A stretch of 64,000 nt of DNA from Streptomyces sp. yr375 (GTDB lineage: Bacteria > Actinomycetota > Actinomycetes > Streptomycetales > Streptomycetaceae), in NCBI RefSeq assembly GCF_900110755.1, contig NZ_FOFF01000025.1:1-64000 (forward strand). The letters run 5' to 3'. Position numbers and translations under genes: made by a program. The notes beneath the pieces are model-generated. The model was not told where the DNA came from. It saw only the letters and a list, made by a program, of their open reading frames with translations, and searched no databases. Positions 36,520-44,756 of the stretch are shown one piece after another (positions within the stretch are counted from its first letter, which is position 1; each line of letters opens with the position of its first letter).

Positions 36520-36896
36520 AGGGCACGCTCTCTCGTGGGTCCCACGAACGTGTGGTTGTGGGACGGTCGGGATTCATATCGGGTGGGGGCAGGGACAAAG
36601 GAACGAATCGGAGTTCAGCCAAGGTAGTCAGGGCGGCCGCTACGGTTCAAGTTGTTGTCCCCAGCCTGTGGACAGTGTCTCCCCGTGACCGCCGGTTTGA
36701 CCGGATGGCGTAGCCGCGCGTACCGTAACCAGGTCGAGTTGTCGATGGCTGCTGCCGCCTGCCTCCGATGGGCACAGATCGCGTCAGGTGATCGGGAAGC
36801 GGTGCACTCGGGCGTTGACCGCGAGCTACCTCGTGGGCGCACGGTGACAGCCAGGACGGCACCCCGCCACCACCGATTGATTTCTGGAGCCCCCGA
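36520..36896. promoter_or_regulatory. Divergent dnaA / rpmH promoter region with DnaA boxes
   Basis: This 377-base region has no gene. TTGTCCCCA (36655-36663) and TGTGGACAG (36667-36675) form a close pair of DnaA-box-like sites in opposite orientation, about 140 bases upstream of dnaA. This is consistent with the DnaA autoregulation known in Streptomyces. The rpmH promoter should lie in 36700-36880; no exact -35/-10 was fixed. Confidence 0.65.
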
Positions 36897-37034
36897 GTGA
36901 GCAAGCGCACCTTCCAGCCGAACAACCGTCGTCGCGCCAAGACCCACGGCTTCCGCCTGCGGATGCGTACCCGTGCCGGTCGCGCGATTCTCGCGAACCG
37001 CCGTGGCAAGGGTCGCGCGAGCCTGTCCGCCTGA
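36897..37034 (+). CDS. rpmH: Ribosomal protein bL34
   Basis: This 45-residue, strongly basic protein has the invariant bL34 pattern: KRTFQPNNRRRAKTHGFR, then RMRTRAGRAILANRRGKGR. It is a component of the 50S subunit. The GTG at 36897 follows GGAG. It heads the plus-strand rpmH-rnpA-yidD-yidC-jag unit, divergent from dnaA. Confidence 0.98.
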   Translation: MSKRTFQPNNRRRAKTHGFRLRMRTRAGRAILANRRGKGRASLSA

Positions 37035-37055
37035 TCCTGATCAGGTCATGACGTC

Positions 37056-37427
37056 GTGCTGCCTACCGAGCATCGGCTGAGGCGGCGCGAGGACTTCGCG
37101 ACCGCAGTACGACGGGGCCGTCGGGCCGGACGCCCGACCCTCGTCGTCCATTTTCGAAGCGGTGCCACGGACCCGCACGCGCCTGGGGAGAGCGCTCCCC
37201 CGACGCGTGCGGGTTTCGTCGTGAGCAAGGCCGTGGGAGGCGCGGTCGTACGCAACAAGGTGAAGCGCAGACTGCGTCACCTCATGCGCGACCGAGTCAC
37301 CCTCTTCCCCCCCGGTAGCCTGGTAGTCGTACGGGCGCTGCCCGGGGCGGGCGACGCCGACCACGCACTGCTGGCCCAAGACCTGGATGCCGCCCTACAA
37401 CGGCTACTGGGAGGGGGCGCGCGATGA
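37056..37427 (+). CDS. rnpA: Ribonuclease P protein component
   Basis: This 123-residue basic protein assists the RNase P RNA in 5' maturation of tRNAs. It has the RNR signature region VVRNKVKRRLRHLMR and the N-terminal LPTEHRLRRREDFATAVRRG. The GTG at 37056 is 21 bases after rpmH. Its stop overlaps the yidD ATG (ATGA). Confidence 0.97.
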   Translation: MLPTEHRLRRREDFATAVRRGRRAGRPTLVVHFRSGATDPHAPGESAPPTRAGFVVSKAVGGAVVRNKVKRRLRHLMRDRVTLFPPGSLVVVRALPGAGDADHALLAQDLDAALQRLLGGGAR

Positions 37428-37777
37428 AGTACCCGCTGCTGGCTCTGATCAAGCTCTACCAGTGGACGATCAGTCCACTGCTCGGGCCGGTGTGCAAGTA
37501 CTACCCGTCGTGCTCCCACTACGGCTACACGGCCATCGACCGGCACGGTGCCATCAAGGGAACGGCACTCACTGCCTGGCGCATCCTGCGGTGCAATCCG
37601 TGGTCGCCGGGTGGAGTGGATCATGTCCCGCCGCGCAAGCGCCCGCGGTGGCACGAAATGTTGCGTGACGCCTGGCGTGCACGCAGGGGCGGGACCTCCG
37701 CCGCCGAAACGGCCACCGGAGCGAATACTCCTTCGAGCCCGGCCGCAGAGACACCGTCCCATGCCCAAGGAGCATGA
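37424..37777 (+). CDS. yidD: Membrane protein insertion efficiency factor YidD
   Basis: This 117-residue protein has the YidD core: LIKLYQWTISPLLGPVCKYY, PSCSHYGYTAIDRHGAIKG and RILRCNPWSPGGVDHVPP, with its conserved Cys residues. A variable Thr/Ala/Pro tail follows. YidD helps membrane insertion alongside YidC. It overlaps rnpA and ends three bases before yidC. Confidence 0.96.
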   Translation: MKYPLLALIKLYQWTISPLLGPVCKYYPSCSHYGYTAIDRHGAIKGTALTAWRILRCNPWSPGGVDHVPPRKRPRWHEMLRDAWRARRGGTSAAETATGANTPSSPAAETPSHAQGA

Positions 37778-37780
37778 TTA

Positions 37781-39070
37781 GTGGACACGATTGCCAGCCT
37801 CTTCAGCTTCATCACGACACCTGTCTCCTGGGTCATCGTCCAGTTCCACTCGGTGTACGGGGCCATCTTCGGCCCGGACACCGGCTGGGCCTGGGGCCTG
37901 TCGATCGTGTCCCTGGTGATCCTGATCCGTATCTGCCTGATCCCGCTCTTCGTGAAGCAGATCAAGTCGACCCGGGCCATGCAGACGCTGCAGCCCGAGA
38001 TGAAGAAGATCCAGGAGCGCTACAAGAACGACAAGGCGCGCCAGTCCGAAGAGATGATGAAGCTCTACAAGGAGACGGGCACCAACCCGCTCTCCTCGTG
38101 CCTTCCCATCCTGGCGCAGTCCCCGTTCTTCTTCGCCCTGTACCACGTGCTCAACGGCATCGCCACGGGCGACAAGATCGGCGTCATCAACGAGCAGTTG
38201 CTCGAGAGCGCGCGCAAGGCGCACATCTTCGGCGCTCCGCTGGCCGCGAAGTTCACCGACGGCTCGGCGAAGGTGGAGGCCCTCGGCGCCTCGCTGCTGG
38301 ACGTCCGGGTGGTCACCGCGATCATGATCGTCCTGATGTCGGCCTCGCAGTTCTTCACGCAGCGCCAACTGATGACGAAGAACGTCGACACCTCGGTGAA
38401 GACGCCGTTCATGCAGCAGCAGAAGATGCTGATGTACGTCTTCCCGGTCATGTTCGCCGTCTTCGGCATCAACTTCCCGGTCGGTGTCCTCGTCTACTGG
38501 CTCACCACCAACCTGTGGACCATGGGCCAGCAGATGTACGTCATCCGCAACAACCCGACGCCGGGTTCCAAGGCCCAGGCCGCCTACCTGGAGCGCCTGT
38601 ACAAGCACGTCACGCACAACGGCAAGACGCGTCGGCGCAGCGAGCGGGCCATCATCAAGGCCATCGTCGCCAAGGGCCGTGACCGCAACGACGCCGAGCG
38701 CAAGTTCATCACCGGTCTGACCAAGGTGGGCTTCGCCGCCCAGACCGACGGCACCGTGATCAAGAGCGAGGCGCAGGCCGCCGCCCAGGCCGAGGACGGC
38801 ACGCCGACGAGCACGGCCGCCGCCAAGCGGCAGCAGCCCAAGCGGCAGTCGAAGTCCCAGCGCCATTCCACGGCCCCCAAGGCGGCCGGCGAGCCCACCT
38901 CGCTGACCAAGTCCGACGAGCCGGAGGACGCCAAGCCCTCCGGTGCCACGGGTGCCACCGGCGCCGCCCAGCAGGCGTCCGCCAAGCCCGGTGCCGCAGG
39001 CCGCAGCAAGGCCCAGTCCGGGCAGCGCAAGGGCGGCCCGCAGCGCCCCAAGTCCCCGTCCAAGAAGTAA
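37781..39070 (+). CDS. yidC: Membrane protein insertase YidC
   Basis: This is a 429-residue protein. The N-terminal segment and five membrane helices (about residues 1-260) hold the OxaA core: LSIVSLVILIRICLIPLFVKQ with the Arg of the hydrophilic groove, then NPLSSCLPILAQSPFFFALY and YVFPVMFAVFGINFPVGVLVYW. The C-terminal 150 residues are basic, Ala/Lys/Gln-rich and disordered, as usual in Streptomyces, and may bind ribosomes. The GTG at 37781 follows AAGGAG. It works with YidD and the Sec system. Confidence 0.97.
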   Translation: MDTIASLFSFITTPVSWVIVQFHSVYGAIFGPDTGWAWGLSIVSLVILIRICLIPLFVKQIKSTRAMQTLQPEMKKIQERYKNDKARQSEEMMKLYKETGTNPLSSCLPILAQSPFFFALYHVLNGIATGDKIGVINEQLLESARKAHIFGAPLAAKFTDGSAKVEALGASLLDVRVVTAIMIVLMSASQFFTQRQLMTKNVDTSVKTPFMQQQKMLMYVFPVMFAVFGINFPVGVLVYWLTTNLWTMGQQMYVIRNNPTPGSKAQAAYLERLYKHVTHNGKTRRRSERAIIKAIVAKGRDRNDAERKFITGLTKVGFAAQTDGTVIKSEAQAAAQAEDGTPTSTAAAKRQQPKRQSKSQRHSTAPKAAGEPTSLTKSDEPEDAKPSGATGATGAAQQASAKPGAAGRSKAQSGQRKGGPQRPKSPSKK

Positions 39071-39085
39071 GAAGGAGCCCATCCC

Positions 39086-39598
39086 GTGACGGAAGGCACC
39101 ACCTCCGCTGCCGACGAGGGTGCAGACACCCTGACCCGCCTGGAGCAGGAGGGCGAGATCGCGGCGGACTACCTCGAGGGTCTGCTGGACATCGCCGACC
39201 TCGACGGCGACATCGACATGGACGTCGAGGCCGACCGCGCCGCCGTGTCGATCATCAGCGACGCGGGCACCCGTGACCTGCAGAAGCTGGTCGGCCGGGA
39301 CGGCGAGGTGCTGGAGGCGCTGCAGGAACTCACGCGCCTGGCCGTGCACCGGGAGACCGGCGACCGCAGCCGCCTGATGCTGGACGTCGACGGCTACCGC
39401 GCCAAGAAGCGCGCCGAGCTCTCCGAGCTGGGCGCCAAGGCCGCCACCGACGCGAAGAACAGCGGTGAGCCGGTGAAGCTGCAGCCGATGACGCCCTTCG
39501 AGCGCAAGGTCGTCCACGACGCGGTCAAGGCCGCGGGCCTGCGCAGCGAGTCCGAGGGCGAGGAGCCGCAGCGCTTCGTCGTCGTGCTGCCCAACTGA
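39086..39598 (+). CDS. jag: RNA-binding protein KhpB (Jag), KH and R3H domains
   Basis: This is a 170-residue protein. An acidic N-terminus (ADDLDGDIDMDVEA-like) precedes the KH-II-like part (AVSIISDAGTRDLQKLVGRD, then GEVLEALQELTRLAV). The C-terminal R3H domain has LQPMTPFERKVVHDAVKAA and RFVVVLPN. The family binds RNA and influences cell-wall synthesis. The GTG at 39086 has GAAGGAG upstream. It is followed by a strong terminator. Confidence 0.95.
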   Translation: MTEGTTSAADEGADTLTRLEQEGEIAADYLEGLLDIADLDGDIDMDVEADRAAVSIISDAGTRDLQKLVGRDGEVLEALQELTRLAVHRETGDRSRLMLDVDGYRAKKRAELSELGAKAATDAKNSGEPVKLQPMTPFERKVVHDAVKAAGLRSESEGEEPQRFVVVLPN

Positions 39599-39616
39599 TT
39601 CGGTACGTACGTATCC

Positions 39617-39647
39617 CCGGCCCCGTCTGTTGCGCAGACGGGGCCGG
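39617..39647 (+). terminator. Terminator after jag
   Basis: A perfect 13-bp stem, CCGGCCCCGTCTG (39617-39629) with CAGACGGGGCCGG (39635-39647), has a 5-base loop followed by TCTTTG. It closes the rpmH-to-jag unit. Confidence 0.9.
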
Positions 39648-39716
39648 TCTTTGTCAGCCTGGTAGTTCTGGTGGTCGGCGCGTCGAGCGCTGATGCGGTA
39701 CGGAAGGACGGTCCCC

Positions 39717-40433
39717 GTGACGGAGGCAGCGGAGCTCCCCCCCGCGCCCGAAGTGGCACGTGAGGTATTCGGCGATCGCTTCGGCGATGCGGTCCGTTAC
39801 GCCGAGCTGCTGGCCGAGGCAGGAGTACAGCGCGGGCTCATCGGCCCACGCGAGGTGCCCCGCCTGTGGGAGAGGCACATCCTGAACTGCGCGGTGCTCT
39901 CCGAGGTCGTGCCCGAGGGCGTGACCGTGTGCGACGTCGGCTCGGGCGCCGGTCTGCCCGGCATTCCCCTGGCGCTCGTACGCGAAGACCTCAAGATCAC
40001 CCTGCTGGAGCCGCTGCTGCGACGCACCAACTTCCTCACCGAGGTCGTCGAGCTCCTCGGTCTGGACCATGTGACGGTCGTGCGGGGTCGTGCCGAGGAG
40101 GTCATGGGCACGGTCCAGCCGGTCCATGTGGTGACCGCCCGTGCCGTCGCCCCGCTGGACCGCCTGGCCGCCTGGGGCATCCCGCTGCTGCGCCCCTACG
40201 GCGAGATGCTCGCCCTCAAGGGCGACGCCGCCGAGGAGGAGCTGAAGAGCGCCGCCACGGCACTGAGCAAGCTCGGCGCCGTGAGCACGTCGATCCTGCA
40301 TGTCGGCGAGGGCGTCGTCGACCCGCTGTCCACGGTGGTACGGGTCGAGGTCGGCGAGAGCCCAGGCGGCGTACGCTTCGCCGCCAAGCGAGCCAAGGCC
40401 GCCCGGACCGGCCGGGTCCGGCGCCGCCGCTGA
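39717..40433 (+). CDS. rsmG: 16S rRNA (guanine-N7) methyltransferase RsmG (GidB)
   Basis: This 238-residue SAM-dependent enzyme methylates G527 (E. coli numbering) of 16S rRNA; loss gives low-level streptomycin resistance in many bacteria, including Streptomyces. The SAM-binding motif is VCDVGSGAGLPGIPLAL, and other conserved parts are LWERHILNC and VTARAVAPLDRL. The GTG at 39717 has GGAAGG upstream and matches the usual N-terminus; an in-frame ATG at 39693 lacks a site. It ends with a basic tail. Confidence 0.96.
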   Translation: MTEAAELPPAPEVAREVFGDRFGDAVRYAELLAEAGVQRGLIGPREVPRLWERHILNCAVLSEVVPEGVTVCDVGSGAGLPGIPLALVREDLKITLLEPLLRRTNFLTEVVELLGLDHVTVVRGRAEEVMGTVQPVHVVTARAVAPLDRLAAWGIPLLRPYGEMLALKGDAAEEELKSAATALSKLGAVSTSILHVGEGVVDPLSTVVRVEVGESPGGVRFAAKRAKAARTGRVRRRR

Positions 40434-40510
40434 CCTGCCAGCTCGGCCCGCCGGGCCCGTGCTGAAGGAGGGGCCGAGCAGGGGGAGGAGGAGCCGGGGA
40501 GCCGTCCGCG

Positions 40511-41211
40511 TCACTCCGCGCCGGCGCGGCCCTCCGCCACCAGCACGGGTGCGGGGGCGTGCGACGCGTGGCGACCAGCACGGAGTACAGCCGCCATGCG
40601 AGCAGAGCCACGACCACGACGACAGCACCGCAGGTGATCAGCAGTCCGACGGTCCTCCGTTGCTGACGGGCGCGGAGAACCAGGCGGCCATGAGGGGGCC
40701 GACCAGTCCGGCGCAGGCCAGGGGCACCAGGACGGACCACAGCGCCGTGCTCCGTTCGCCCGGCCGGGCTCGGCCGTCGTCGACCGCGCGGCGAGCGCCC
40801 GGTCCCGGCGCAGGAACGTGGCCGCGGCGGCACACCCTGCGGCCACGGACACCATGCCGATCCCCGCGACTCCGAGAAGCACGATCCAGCGGCCCTGGTC
40901 GCGGTTGGGGATGCCAGCAGCAGAGCTGCGGTGACGGGCAGGGCGGCGACGAAGGCGCCAGAAGGGCGGGCCGCCAGGCTTCGGTGCCGTCCTGTCCCGC
41001 GGACGCCCCCCCGACGCACCGCCACGATCAGCAGCGCGAAACCGGGCAGAAGCAGCAGGCCTGTCACGGCGGCCAGGAACACCCACTCCGGCTTGTCGTC
41101 GGCCCGCCCTGATCCGGGCTCAAGACCCTTGGGGATCCGGCCTGCTGACGGACCGAAACCGGTGACGATCTCGGTCGGCTGCCACGCGCTCAGCTCGGCA
41201 GCGGGACGCAT
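40511..41211 (-). pseudogene. Polytopic membrane protein, multiply frameshifted
   Basis: From an ATG at 41211 the minus strand encodes a protein with membrane helices spread over three frames. Frame one gives WVFLAAVTGLLLLPGFALLI and GAFVAALPVTAALLL. Near 40910-40920 coding sense moves to a second frame (IPNRDQGRWIVLLGVAGIGM). Near 40760-40785 it moves to a third (TALWSVLVPLACAGLVGPLM). Near 40660-40680 it returns to the first (GLLITCGAVVVVVALLAW). The pieces join in order and without overlap, so this looks like one gene of about 230 codons broken by at least three indels. The likely original end is the stop at 40511. Poor sequence quality here is the alternative. The family was not recognised. 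Confidence 0.65.
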
Positions 41212-41369
41212 ATAGGCGAGTGGAGCTCTTCATTCGGCCGTTTTCATTGTGACGTAAGGCACTCGATCGCCCTCGGGCTTGGCTCGGTAGTCGCCTCACT
41301 CCACACAAGAAGCCAAACGTACGTATACCGGGGTGTCGCGCAGACGCCGCCCTGACCGCCGGGCATCGT

Positions 41370-41383
41370 GTTTCACGTGAAAC
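41370..41383. promoter_or_regulatory. parS: parS site 1
   Basis: Exact GTTTCACGTGAAAC. It lies in the parA leader, about 160 bases upstream of the chosen parA start, so ParB bound here could affect parAB transcription. Confidence 0.95.
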
Positions 41384-41478
41384 GTCGCTCTCTGCTCCAC
41401 GGCATCATCAGCCGCGGCCGCGCCGCGGCCGAACCCCGCGACCGCAAGCCCCTCGGTTCACTCGATGAGGGGTCGAAG

Positions 41479-41505
41479 TTGTCCACAGAGGTGGATTTCT
41501 CCACA
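41479..41505. promoter_or_regulatory. DnaA-box-like sites upstream of parA
   Basis: An exact TTGTCCACA at 41479-41487 and a TTCTCCACA at 41497-41505 lie in the same orientation 37-63 bases before the parA start. The rest of the 330-base gap (41212-41541) contains parS at 41370-41383 and no gene I can support. Confidence 0.6.
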
Positions 41506-41541
41506 GAACAACAGGCCTCACTGGTTCACCACCCCGAAGAC

Positions 41542-42615
41542 ATGGGAGGCTCTGCTCACTGCGAGCCTGAAGTCGAGGAGAGTGAATCCGTGCGGTCCGA
41601 CGCCAACATCGCGGGACCGATGACCGATCCGGTCCCCGGTCCCCGTACCGAGTCGTTCGGGGAGGATGTTTCACGTGAAACACCGCCCCCCATGGACGAC
41701 ACTCCGATCGGTCGTGCTGCCCAACTTGCGGTGGAGGCTCTGGGCCGCGCCGGCGAGGGTCTGCCACGCCCTGAGCAGACCCGTGTGATCGTGGTCGCCA
41801 ACCAGAAGGGCGGGGTGGGCAAGACGACGACGACCGTCAACCTTGCCGCATCCCTGGCCCTGCACGGCAGCCGGGTCCTGGTGGTCGACCTCGACCCGCA
41901 GGGCAACGCGTCCACCGCCCTGGGGATCGACCACCACGCCGAGGTTCCGTCCATCTACGACGTGCTGGTCGAAAGCCGGCCCCTCGCTGAAGTCGTTCAG
42001 CCGGTCCCCGATGTAGAGGGACTCTTCTGCGCTCCCGCCACGATCGACCTCGCCGGTGCGGAGATCGAGTTGGTGTCCCTGGTGGCACGGGAGAGCCGCC
42101 TACAGCGAGCGATCAAGGCCTACGAACAGCCGCTGGACTACATCCTCATCGACTGCCCGCCCTCGCTCGGCCTGCTGACGGTCAACGCGATGGTGGCCGG
42201 CGCCGAGGTCCTCATCCCGATCCAGTGCGAGTACTACGCGCTGGAAGGACTGGGGCAGTTGCTGCGCAACGTCGACCTGGTGCGAGGGCACCTCAACCCC
42301 GCCCTGCACGTGTCGACCATCCTGCTCACCATGTACGACGGCCGGACGCGCCTCGCGTCACAGGTCGCCGACGAGGTGCGCACCCACTTCGGCGACGAGG
42401 TGCTGCGGACGAGCATTCCCCGCTCGGTCCGTATCTCCGAAGCGCCGAGCTACGGGCAGACGGTGCTGACCTACGATCCCGGATCGAGCGGCGCCCTCTC
42501 CTACCTTGAGGCAGCACGCGAACTCGCGCTGAAGGGCGTCGACGTCAGCTATGACGCGACGCACGCCCACATCGGCGCCCAGAACAACCGGAACATGGTG
42601 GAGGGGATCCAGTGA
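41542..42615 (+). CDS. parA: Chromosome-partitioning ATPase ParA
   Basis: This 357-residue Walker-type ATPase drives segregation of ParB-parS complexes and, in Streptomyces, associates with hyphal tips through Scy/DivIVA. The deviant Walker A is NQKGGVGKTTTTVNLA, Walker B-like motifs are LVVDLDPQGN and YILIDCPPSLG. The start at ATG 41542 (MGGSAHCEPEVEE) matches the S. coelicolor N-terminus; the frame is open back to 41368 and begins inside a parS site, so a longer form cannot be excluded. The N-terminal 80 residues are acidic and low-complexity. A second parS lies inside the gene (41668-41681). parB overlaps its stop. Confidence 0.96.
   Translation: MGGSAHCEPEVEESESVRSDANIAGPMTDPVPGPRTESFGEDVSRETPPPMDDTPIGRAAQLAVEALGRAGEGLPRPEQTRVIVVANQKGGVGKTTTTVNLAASLALHGSRVLVVDLDPQGNASTALGIDHHAEVPSIYDVLVESRPLAEVVQPVPDVEGLFCAPATIDLAGAEIELVSLVARESRLQRAIKAYEQPLDYILIDCPPSLGLLTVNAMVAGAEVLIPIQCEYYALEGLGQLLRNVDLVRGHLNPALHVSTILLTMYDGRTRLASQVADEVRTHFGDEVLRTSIPRSVRISEAPSYGQTVLTYDPGSSGALSYLEAARELALKGVDVSYDATHAHIGAQNNRNMVEGIQ
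41668..41681. promoter_or_regulatory. parS: parS site 2, inside parA
   Basis: Exact GTTTCACGTGAAAC within the low-complexity 5' part of parA, encoding VSRET. This position tolerates the fixed codons because it is outside the ATPase fold. Confidence 0.95.
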
Positions 42616-43712
42616 GTGAGCGACGGAGGGGACTAGGCCGAGGTCTTGGCGCACTGATCCCCGCTGCCCCGACGGAGAAGATGCCGGCGCAGGCCGCGGT
42701 GGGCGGCGGGGGATCCACGTCTCCCGCAGCCGTGCCGGTCCTGACGACGGACCGCGGGGTGGCCGCAGCGAAGGTGGCCATGCTGCCGCCTGTTTCACGT
42801 GAAACAGAGGAGCCGTCGGCGAACGGCGGCCTGGAGATGCCCGCGTCTCCCATCGGGGCGTTCTTTGCCGAGATCCCCCTGGACCAGATCACGCCGAACC
42901 CACGCCAGCCGCGTGATGTCTTCGACGAGGACGCGCTGCACGAGCTGATCACCTCCATCAAGGAGGTCGGCCTTCTCCAGCCGGTCGTCGTGCGCCAGGC
43001 TGGCCCCTCGCGCTACGAACTCATCATGGGCGAGCGGCGTTGGCGGGCCTGCCGTGAGGCCGGCCTGGAGGCGATCCCGGCGATCGTGCGGGCCACGGAC
43101 GACGAGAAGCTGCTTCTGGACGCCCTCCTGGAGAACCTCCACCGGGCCCAGTTGAACCCGCTGGAAGAGGCCGCCGCCTACGACCAGTTGCTGAGGGACT
43201 TCAACTGCACGCACGACCAGTTGGCGGACCGCATCGGTCGATCCCGCCCGCAGGTCTCCAACACGCTGCGGTTGCTCAAGCTCTCGCCGGCGGTCCAGCG
43301 CCGGGTCGCGGCGGGAGTGCTCTCCGCCGGTCACGCCCGGGCGCTCCTCTCCGTCGACGACTCGGAGGAGCAGGACCGACTGGCTCACCGCATCGTCGCC
43401 GAGGGACTCTCGGTGCGGGCCGTCGAGGAGATCGTGACCCTCATGGGCTCGCGTCCGCAGACGGCTCAGCGTGCCAAGGGGCCGCGTGCCGGCGGGCGAG
43501 TCTCCCCGGCGCTGACCGACCTCGCGACCCGGCTCTCGGACCGCTTCGAGACGCGGGTGAAGGTCGACCTGGGGCAGAAGAAGGGCAAGATCACCGTCGA
43601 GTTCGCGTCCATGGAGGACCTCGAGCGCATCCTCGGCTCGCTCGCTCCCGGTGAGGGCCCGGTCCTGCAGAAGGGCCTCGTCGAGGGCGACACCGAGGAA
43701 GCGGACGACTGA
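42612..43712 (+). CDS. parB: Chromosome-partitioning protein ParB
   Basis: This 366-residue CTP-dependent DNA clamp loads at parS and spreads. The C-motifs are PNPRQPR and the arginine-rich GERRWRA patch. The HTH is DQLADRIGRSRPQVSNTLRLL, and the C-terminal dimerisation domain follows (VEFASMEDLERILGSL). The GTG at 42612 overlaps the parA stop. A parS lies inside the gene (42792-42805), encoding VSRETE. A strong terminator follows 42 bases later. Confidence 0.97.
   Translation: MSERRRGLGRGLGALIPAAPTEKMPAQAAVGGGGSTSPAAVPVLTTDRGVAAAKVAMLPPVSRETEEPSANGGLEMPASPIGAFFAEIPLDQITPNPRQPRDVFDEDALHELITSIKEVGLLQPVVVRQAGPSRYELIMGERRWRACREAGLEAIPAIVRATDDEKLLLDALLENLHRAQLNPLEEAAAYDQLLRDFNCTHDQLADRIGRSRPQVSNTLRLLKLSPAVQRRVAAGVLSAGHARALLSVDDSEEQDRLAHRIVAEGLSVRAVEEIVTLMGSRPQTAQRAKGPRAGGRVSPALTDLATRLSDRFETRVKVDLGQKKGKITVEFASMEDLERILGSLAPGEGPVLQKGLVEGDTEEADD
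42792..42805. promoter_or_regulatory. parS: parS site 3, inside parB
   Basis: Exact GTTTCACGTGAAAC inside the disordered N-terminal part of parB, again encoding VSRET. Confidence 0.95.
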
Positions 43713-43754
43713 TCCGCGGGCCCCGGCGGGCCGCCCTGGCCGTGGGAACCCTGT

Positions 43755-43795
43755 GAGCGAGCCGTGTCCGGTGTGTACCGGAACACGGCTCGCTC
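43755..43795 (+). terminator. Terminator after parB
   Basis: GAGCGAGCCGTGT (43755-43767) pairs perfectly with ACACGGCTCGCTC (43783-43795), and the loop itself contains CCGG/CCGG pairing. TTTGCTTTC follows. It is a strong intrinsic terminator. Confidence 0.9.
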
Positions 43796-43895
43796 TTTGC
43801 TTTCAGGCGGTATCGATGGAATCGCATCGTGGATACGATGCGATGAGGCTTTGGCGCATCCACCTGGCAGTACCTCGGAGCGGGAGGCGGGGGCC

Positions 43896-44153
43896 ATGCG
43901 AACGATGAGCCGGACCGGACTGGTGAGCGCCGGACTGGGGCTGGGCGCGGTCGGCGGCTTCGTCGGCAGTCTGCTCAGGGAACGGAGCGCTCTGACAGCC
44001 GCCCGCGACGCTGTGGGCGAAGGAAGCGAGGAACAGCCTTCATGGGGCGCCGGCTCGTACCGCTCACGCTGGACAACCTTCAGGACCTTCCCAAGCGCTG
44101 TAGCTCGTGTGTCTTCTGGGAGCTGGACCCCGTCAGCGGTGCGGCCGCGGTAA
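43896..44153 (+). CDS. Possible small membrane protein overlapping the GNAT gene
   Basis: The ATG at 43896 follows GGGAGGCGGGGG. The first 50 residues are protein-like: MRTMSRTGLVSAGLGLGAVG, then GFVGSLLRERSALTAARDAV, a short hydrophobic stretch and a charged helix. The rest overlaps the start of the GNAT gene in another frame by 112 bases and looks like shadow sequence. Either the real product is shorter after a lost stop, or this is only a leader for the GNAT gene. No family was recognised. Confidence 0.4.
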   Translation: MRTMSRTGLVSAGLGLGAVGGFVGSLLRERSALTAARDAVGEGSEEQPSWGAGSYRSRWTTFRTFPSAVARVSSGSWTPSAVRPR

Positions 44154-44659
44154 AAGCGGGCACGTCCGCCCTGGAGAAGGAGTCCTGGATCTCGGCCGTC
44201 CTGCTCGACTGGGGATCATGCGGCCGGGTCGTCTACGTGGACGACGCCCCCGTGGGTTTCGTCCTCTACGCGCCTCCCGCCTACGTCCCCCGCTCGGCGG
44301 CGTTTCCCACGAGCCCTGTGTCGCCGGACGGGGTGCAGTTGATGACCGCGTTCATCATGCCGGGCTACCAGGGGCAGGGACTTGGCCGTGTGATGGTCCA
44401 GACGGTCGCCAAGGATCTGCTGCGGCGGGGCTTCAGGGCGATCGAGGCGTTCGGCGATGCCCGTTGGAAGGAACCGGCCTGCGTGCTCCCGGCCGATCAC
44501 TTGCTGGCGGTGGGCTTCAAGACGGTGCGTCCCCATCCCGTCCATCCACGGCTGAGGCTGGAGCTGCGGACCACGCTCTCCTGGAAGGAAGACGTGGAGT
44601 TGGCGCTCGACCGGTTGCTGGGCGCGGTCCAGAAGGAGCCCGCGCTGCGGCCGCTGTAA
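44042..44659 (+). CDS. GNAT family N-acetyltransferase
   Basis: This 205-residue protein has an N-terminal Cys-containing part (LPKRCSSCVFWELDP) followed by a GNAT fold. Acetyl-CoA binding is shown by the LMTAFIMPGYQGQGLGRVMVQ region (QGQGLGR, the Q/R-x-x-G-x-G/A motif), then DLLRRGFRAIEAFGD. The ATG is at 44042. Its gene is also next to parB in mycobacteria (Rv3916c group). The substrate is unknown; the paired Cys at the N-terminus suggests a small metal site (inference). Confidence 0.9.
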   Translation: MGRRLVPLTLDNLQDLPKRCSSCVFWELDPVSGAAAVKAGTSALEKESWISAVLLDWGSCGRVVYVDDAPVGFVLYAPPAYVPRSAAFPTSPVSPDGVQLMTAFIMPGYQGQGLGRVMVQTVAKDLLRRGFRAIEAFGDARWKEPACVLPADHLLAVGFKTVRPHPVHPRLRLELRTTLSWKEDVELALDRLLGAVQKEPALRPL

Positions 44660-44671
44660 CGGGTTCGGGAA

Positions 44672-44711
44672 CATGAAGGGGGCCGACCCGTGCGGGCCGG
44701 CCCCCTTCATG
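44672..44711. terminator. Bidirectional terminator between GNAT and trxA
   Basis: A perfect 14-bp stem, CATGAAGGGGGCCG (44672-44685) with CGGCCCCCTTCATG (44698-44711), lies between converging genes. It adjoins parS site 4. Confidence 0.85.
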
Positions 44712-44724
44712 TTTCACGTGAAAC
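44711..44724. promoter_or_regulatory. parS: parS site 4, next to a bidirectional terminator
   Basis: Exact GTTTCACGTGAAAC between convergent GNAT and trxA genes. It shares one base with the end of the 14-bp terminator stem (44672-44711). Confidence 0.95.
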
Positions 44725-44756
44725 ATCGTCAGCCGTCGGCGGGACGGCTCAGCGCG

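Noticed and set aside
39693..39716. Earlier ATG start for rsmG.
   Set aside because: No ribosome site; the GTG at 39717 has GGAAGG and gives the usual N-terminus.
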